Below, one piece after another: positions 5,166 through 6,894 of a stretch of DNA of 6,894 nt. Positions within the stretch are counted from its first letter, which is position 1. Every line of letters begins with the position of its first letter. The DNA lies in contig USEF01000084.1 in the NCBI GenBank assembly GCA_900553475.1, forward strand, positions 1 through 6,894, given 5' to 3'. Origin of the DNA: an uncultured Collinsella sp. (GTDB lineage: Bacteria; Actinomycetota; Coriobacteriia; Coriobacteriales; Coriobacteriaceae). The notes below the pieces were generated by a model, which worked only from the letters and a program-made list of their open reading frames with translations, did not search any database and was not told where the DNA came from. The position numbers and the translations under genes were made by a program.

Positions 5166-6290
5166 ATGGACATCAAGACGATTGGCGTTGAGGAATGGCT
5201 CAACGTTTGGGAGAAGAGCGCCACGTGGGACATCGCCCAGTCGACGATCTCGTCGCTCACCATGGGCGAGCTGCGCGCGCTCGATGAACAGGACGGCGCC
5301 ACGTTCTACGAGCGCCTGGACCGCGAGAAGATGAACTACGGCTGGATCGAGGGCTCGCCGGAGTTTAAGGCCGAGGTTGCCAAGCTGTATCGTCGGGAGG
5401 TCAATCCCGATCACATTCTGCAGACCAATGGCTGCACGGGCGCTAACCTCAACGCCATCATGGCTGTGGTCGAGCCCGGCGACCATGTTATCGCCGAGTG
5501 GCCCACCTACGCGCCGCTCTACGAGATTCCGCGCACGCTGGGCGCCGAGGTCGAGTATTGGGAGCTTCGCGAGGAACTCGGCTGGAAGCCCGATATCGAG
5601 GAACTCAAGCGCTTGGTGCGCCCCAACACCAGACTCATCTGCATCAACAACGCATCGAACCCCATCGGTACGGTGCTCGATGCCGATATGCTCGGCCAGA
5701 TTGCCGAGATCGCCCGTTCGGTGGGCGCCTACGTGCTGTGCGACGAGGTGTATCTGCCGCTTGAGAACACCGAGGCCTTTATGTCGATGGCTGACGTGTA
5801 CGAGAATGCCATTGTCACCAACTCGGTGTCCAAGACCTATTCGACGCCTGCGGCCCGCGTGGGCTGGGTCGTGGCAGACGAAGAGATATCCAGCCGCATC
5901 CGCACCTATCGCGATTACACCATGATCTGCGGCGGCGTGTTCAACGATGCCCTGGCGACCTATGTGCTTGAGCACAAGGACAAGATCCTTGAGCGCAATC
6001 GCAAGATCGTGTTTGGCAACCGCGATATCGCGCAGGCTTGGATCGATACGCAGCACCGCGTTTCCTGGACGGCGCCGCAGGGCGTGTCCACCTCGTTTAT
6101 CCAGCTTGATATTCCCGAGGACGACGAGGAGTTCTGCAAGCGCCTGCTGTCCGAGAGGGGAGTGCTGCTGGTACCCGGCAGCCGCTTTGAGCTTCCCTGC
6201 GGCGCACGCCTGGGCTACTGCGCGAGCGAGGACGTTCTGCGCGAGGGCCTGAGGCTTTTGGGCGAGGCACTGGCGGAGTTCGATCGCTAG
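5166..6290 (+). CDS. PLP-dependent aminotransferase, class I/II (fold type I), arc-associated
   Basis: From ATG 5166 the protein has 374 residues, normal for this family. Fold-type I landmarks are complete: NYGWIEGSPEF (57-67, Tyr58), the asparagine/proline loop NNASNPIG (161-168), CDEVY with Asp193 for the pyridine nitrogen, TNSVSKTYSTPAARVGW with Schiff-base Lys223 and Arg231 for the phosphate, and ARLGYC with Arg348, which should bind the substrate carboxylate. The N-terminal pattern (VEEWLN, then DIAQSTISS and ELRAL within 8-39) reminds me of capreomycidine synthase VioD, which acts on an arginine derivative; this is from memory, without alignment. Lactobacillus sakei has a transaminase gene, arcT, in its arc operon, so a role in arginine or citrulline/ornithine nitrogen metabolism is reasonable, but the substrate cannot be read from sequence. 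It lies between two arcA genes, with terminators on both sides. Its codon use is more mixed than that of arcA. Confidence 0.93.
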   Translation: MDIKTIGVEEWLNVWEKSATWDIAQSTISSLTMGELRALDEQDGATFYERLDREKMNYGWIEGSPEFKAEVAKLYRREVNPDHILQTNGCTGANLNAIMAVVEPGDHVIAEWPTYAPLYEIPRTLGAEVEYWELREELGWKPDIEELKRLVRPNTRLICINNASNPIGTVLDADMLGQIAEIARSVGAYVLCDEVYLPLENTEAFMSMADVYENAIVTNSVSKTYSTPAARVGWVVADEEISSRIRTYRDYTMICGGVFNDALATYVLEHKDKILERNRKIVFGNRDIAQAWIDTQHRVSWTAPQGVSTSFIQLDIPEDDEEFCKRLLSERGVLLVPGSRFELPCGARLGYCASEDVLREGLRLLGEALAEFDR

Positions 6291-6296
6291 GATTCC

Positions 6297-6338
6297 GATG
6301 ATCTTCGAGGGCCTTATCCAAATTAGCCGAAGATAATC
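6297..6338. promoter_or_regulatory. Imperfect inverted repeat after the aminotransferase stop
   Basis: ATCTTCG (6301-6307) pairs with CGAAGAT (6328-6334). A G/A mismatch and then GAT (6297-6299) with ATC (6336-6338) extend it to ten pairs around a 20-base loop. It directly precedes the terminator and may be an accessory 3' hairpin. Low significance. Confidence 0.35.
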
Positions 6339-6339
6339 G

Positions 6340-6380
6340 AAAACGGACCCGTTTCCCTAGTGAAGCGGGTCCGTTTTTCT
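6340..6380 (+). terminator. Rho-independent terminator of the aminotransferase gene
   Basis: AAAACGGACCCG (6340-6351) and CGGGTCCGTTTT (6366-6377) form a perfect 12-bp stem. Inside it T-G, T-A, T-A and C-G pairs (6352-6355 with 6362-6365) extend the helix to a CCTAGT loop. The U tract TTTTTCT (6374-6380) makes it a strong plus-strand terminator. It separates this gene from the second arcA promoter. Confidence 0.93.
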
Positions 6381-6458
6381 ATACCGAGAAGTCAAGTTGT
6401 TACAAATGGAGCCGTAAAGCGAGTCGGTATCCGCTGGGCCTTATACTGAGTTTCCGGT

Positions 6459-6500
6459 GAACGGTATCAAGCGTCTGGTAAACGGTAATTTATTTACCAG
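6459..6500. promoter_or_regulatory. Operator-like cluster: paired AACGGTA words and an inverted repeat
   Basis: GAACGGTAT (6459-6467) and AAACGGTAA (6480-6488) lie 21 bp apart, the same spacing as the CCGTTC pair, here in inverse orientation. The second word is inside an inverted repeat, CTGGTAAA (6475-6482) with TTTACCAG (6493-6500). Most of this lies in a stretch absent from the first arcA region, where only CTGGTA (3401) and a lone GAACGGTAT (3315) remain. It may bind the same regulator. The assignment is an inference. Confidence 0.4.
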
Positions 6501-6501
6501 A

Positions 6502-6540
6502 AATGAATAGGACAAACTTTTTTCTGAATAAAAATGAAAA
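6502..6540. promoter_or_regulatory. Candidate tandem ArgR-box-like pair, copy 2
   Basis: TGAAT recurs at 6504 and 6525, 21 bp apart, as in copy 1. The second element (6523-6540, TCTGAATAAAAATGAAAA) fits the ArgR consensus at 14 of 16 constrained positions by my count; the first (6502-6519) has only a good left half. The distance to the CCGTTC pair (191 bases) is within one base of that in copy 1. Confidence 0.45.
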
Positions 6541-6646
6541 TGGTTGAGACACGGTATGAACCGCTAATTCTATTCATAGCTTTATTGGAAATATGCAATA
6601 TGAGGGTGGTTTAGCAAAGTTTAGTTCCATTTGATTTTAGGATTGA

Positions 6647-6656
6647 AAACGCGTTT
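6647..6656. promoter_or_regulatory. AAACGCGTTT palindrome in a conserved block
   Basis: Perfect 10-base palindrome preceded by TTTTAGGA (6635-6642). In copy 1 the same block reads TTTTAGGA (3547-3554) and GCGTTTA (3562-3568), about 65 bases before the CCGTTC pair in both. Conservation suggests a protein-binding site; the palindrome itself is intact only here. Confidence 0.35.
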
Positions 6657-6715
6657 AAGCACGTAAATACGCTTTATTAAGATGAAGTGTGCCATGCGTG
6701 AAGTATATGTGTATG

Positions 6716-6748
6716 CCGTTCACCCCCTATAAAAAACCGTTCGGGGGC
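6716..6748 (+). promoter_or_regulatory. Twin CCGTTC elements upstream of the arcA promoter, copy 2
   Basis: CCGTTC at 6716-6721 and 6737-6742, again 21 bp apart, the second followed by GGGGGC. Here CCCCC (6723-6727) could also pair with GGGGG (6743-6747), which copy 1 cannot do, so the conserved feature is the direct repeat and not a hairpin. Confidence 0.65.
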
Positions 6749-6752
6749 AAGG

Positions 6753-6781
6753 TGGAAGTATGAGCTGATTTTGGATATAAA
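6753..6781 (+). promoter_or_regulatory. arcA promoter, copy 2
   Basis: TATAAA (6776-6781) is a good -10, with the weak -35 TGGAAG (6753-6758) 17 bases upstream. The arrangement matches copy 1 base for base in spacing. The start of transcription is expected near 6788. Confidence 0.65.
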
Positions 6782-6795
6782 TATGTCGTCAGCAA

Positions 6796-6846
6796 TAACG
6801 CCTCACACGGAGGGGCGCTAACGAATCGGCCCTGACAAGGGCCCGA
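6796..6846 (+). ncRNA. Structured arcA leader with two hairpins, copy 2
   Basis: Hairpin 1: CGCCTC (6799-6804) with GGGGCG (6812-6817), extended past a mismatch by A-U and U-A. Hairpin 2: TCGGCCCT (6826-6833) with AGGGCC-C-GA (6838-6846), with the same bulged C as copy 1 but two more base pairs and a GACA loop. Stem bases differ from copy 1 while pairing is kept, which argues for selection on structure. Confidence 0.55.
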
Positions 6847-6863
6847 AAGAAAGGTAGGAGGCC

Positions 6864-6894
6864 ATGACGAAAGGTCTGCACGTGCCTTCCGAGA
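6864..6894 (+). CDS. arcA: Arginine deiminase, copy 2 (first ten codons only)
   Basis: ATG at 6864 opens MTKGLHVPSE, identical in protein and in all 31 bases to the start of the first arcA, and preceded by the same AGGAGG-CC ribosome site. The window ends here, so it is unknown whether this copy is full length, whether the active site is intact, or whether arcB, arcC or arcD follow. Confidence 0.9.
   Translation, partial: MTKGLHVPSE

Larger units (their letters stand above)
6291..6863. other. AT-rich intergenic region before the second arcA
   Basis: This 573-base gap begins with the aminotransferase terminator structures (to 6380). From 6381 to about 6474 there is no gene; the inverted words ATACCGA (6381-6387) and TCGGTAT (6424-6430), and GAACGGTAT (6459-6467), are the visible features. 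From about 6475 the sequence is the second copy of the arcA control region. The CGGTAT/ATACCG word appears four times in the gap (6381, 6425, 6462, 6552). Only tiny open frames without ribosome sites occur here. Confidence 0.7.
6475..6863 (+). repeat. Duplicated arcA upstream region, copy 2
   Basis: Counterpart of 3401-3774. Shared islands are TGAATA (6504, 6525), TATGCAAT (6592), TTTTAGGA (6635), GCGTTTA (6651), CTTTA and GAAGT (about 6672-6688), CCGTTC (6716, 6737), GGGGGC-AGGTGGAA (6743-6757), TTTGGATATAA (6770-6780), GTCAGCAA (6788-6795) and 6840 onward. Identity is complete for the last 55 bases of the window (6840-6894 against 3751-3805). The sequence between islands differs substantially, so this is not a recent copy. 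Confidence 0.85.

Noticed and set aside
5064..6056. A 330-codon minus-strand open frame opposite the aminotransferase.
   Set aside because: Shadow of a complete aminotransferase; its start and ribosome site are unconvincing and no family is recognisable.
6675..6730. Tiny open frames before the second arcA (for example ATG at 6695, 12 codons).
   Set aside because: No Shine-Dalgarno sequence, located upstream of the predicted transcription start, and not conserved in the first arcA region.
6716..6748. CCCCC/GGGGG inverted repeat as an RNA hairpin or terminator.
   Set aside because: It lies upstream of the promoter and has no counterpart in copy 1, where only the direct CCGTTC repeat is kept.

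Overview
The window looks like chromosomal DNA of a gut-type actinobacterium of the Coriobacteriia, most like Collinsella. This is a judgement from protein resemblance, GC-rich genes and AT-rich intergenic gaps; no database was searched. It holds five genes: a 23S rRNA uracil methyltransferase of the RlmD/RumA type (5' part only), polyphosphate kinase Ppk1, arginine deiminase ArcA, a fold-type I PLP aminotransferase, and the first ten codons of a second arcA. No CRISPR array, insertion sequence, tRNA or rRNA gene is visible.

Layout. Positions 1-715 (minus strand) are the N-terminal 238 residues of the methyltransferase, which runs off the left edge. A strong hairpin terminator (762-805) separates it from ppk, which lies upstream on the same strand (829-3225). 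A 549-base AT-rich divergent region (3226-3774) carries the probable ppk promoter on the left and the arcA control region on the right. arcA (3775-5016, plus) ends before a 14-bp hairpin (5077-5110). The aminotransferase follows (5166-6290) with its own terminator (6340-6380). A second AT-rich region of 573 bases (6291-6863) leads into the second arcA copy, which starts at 6864 and is cut off by the window end.

The most informative feature is that the two arcA genes have homologous upstream regions (about 3401-3774 and 6475-6863, offset 3088-3089 bases). Much of this sequence has diverged, so the conserved islands act as a natural footprint. They are: a pair of TGAAT elements 21 bp apart, resembling ArgR boxes; a TTTTAGGA/GCGTTTA block; a pair of CCGTTC elements 21 bp apart just upstream of the promoter; a weak -35 with a good TATAA -10; and a leader with two hairpins whose stems are kept although their bases differ. 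The last 55 bases available (leader end plus first codons) are identical.

How the genes fit together. ArcA converts arginine to citrulline and ammonia, the first step of the arginine deiminase pathway. The aminotransferase between the two arcA copies may act on an amino acid of the same pathway; lactic acid bacteria have a comparable arcT transaminase in their arc operons. The ornithine carbamoyltransferase, carbamate kinase and antiporter genes (arcB, arcC, arcD) are not in the window. ppk and the methyltransferase look like an unrelated housekeeping unit transcribed the other way.
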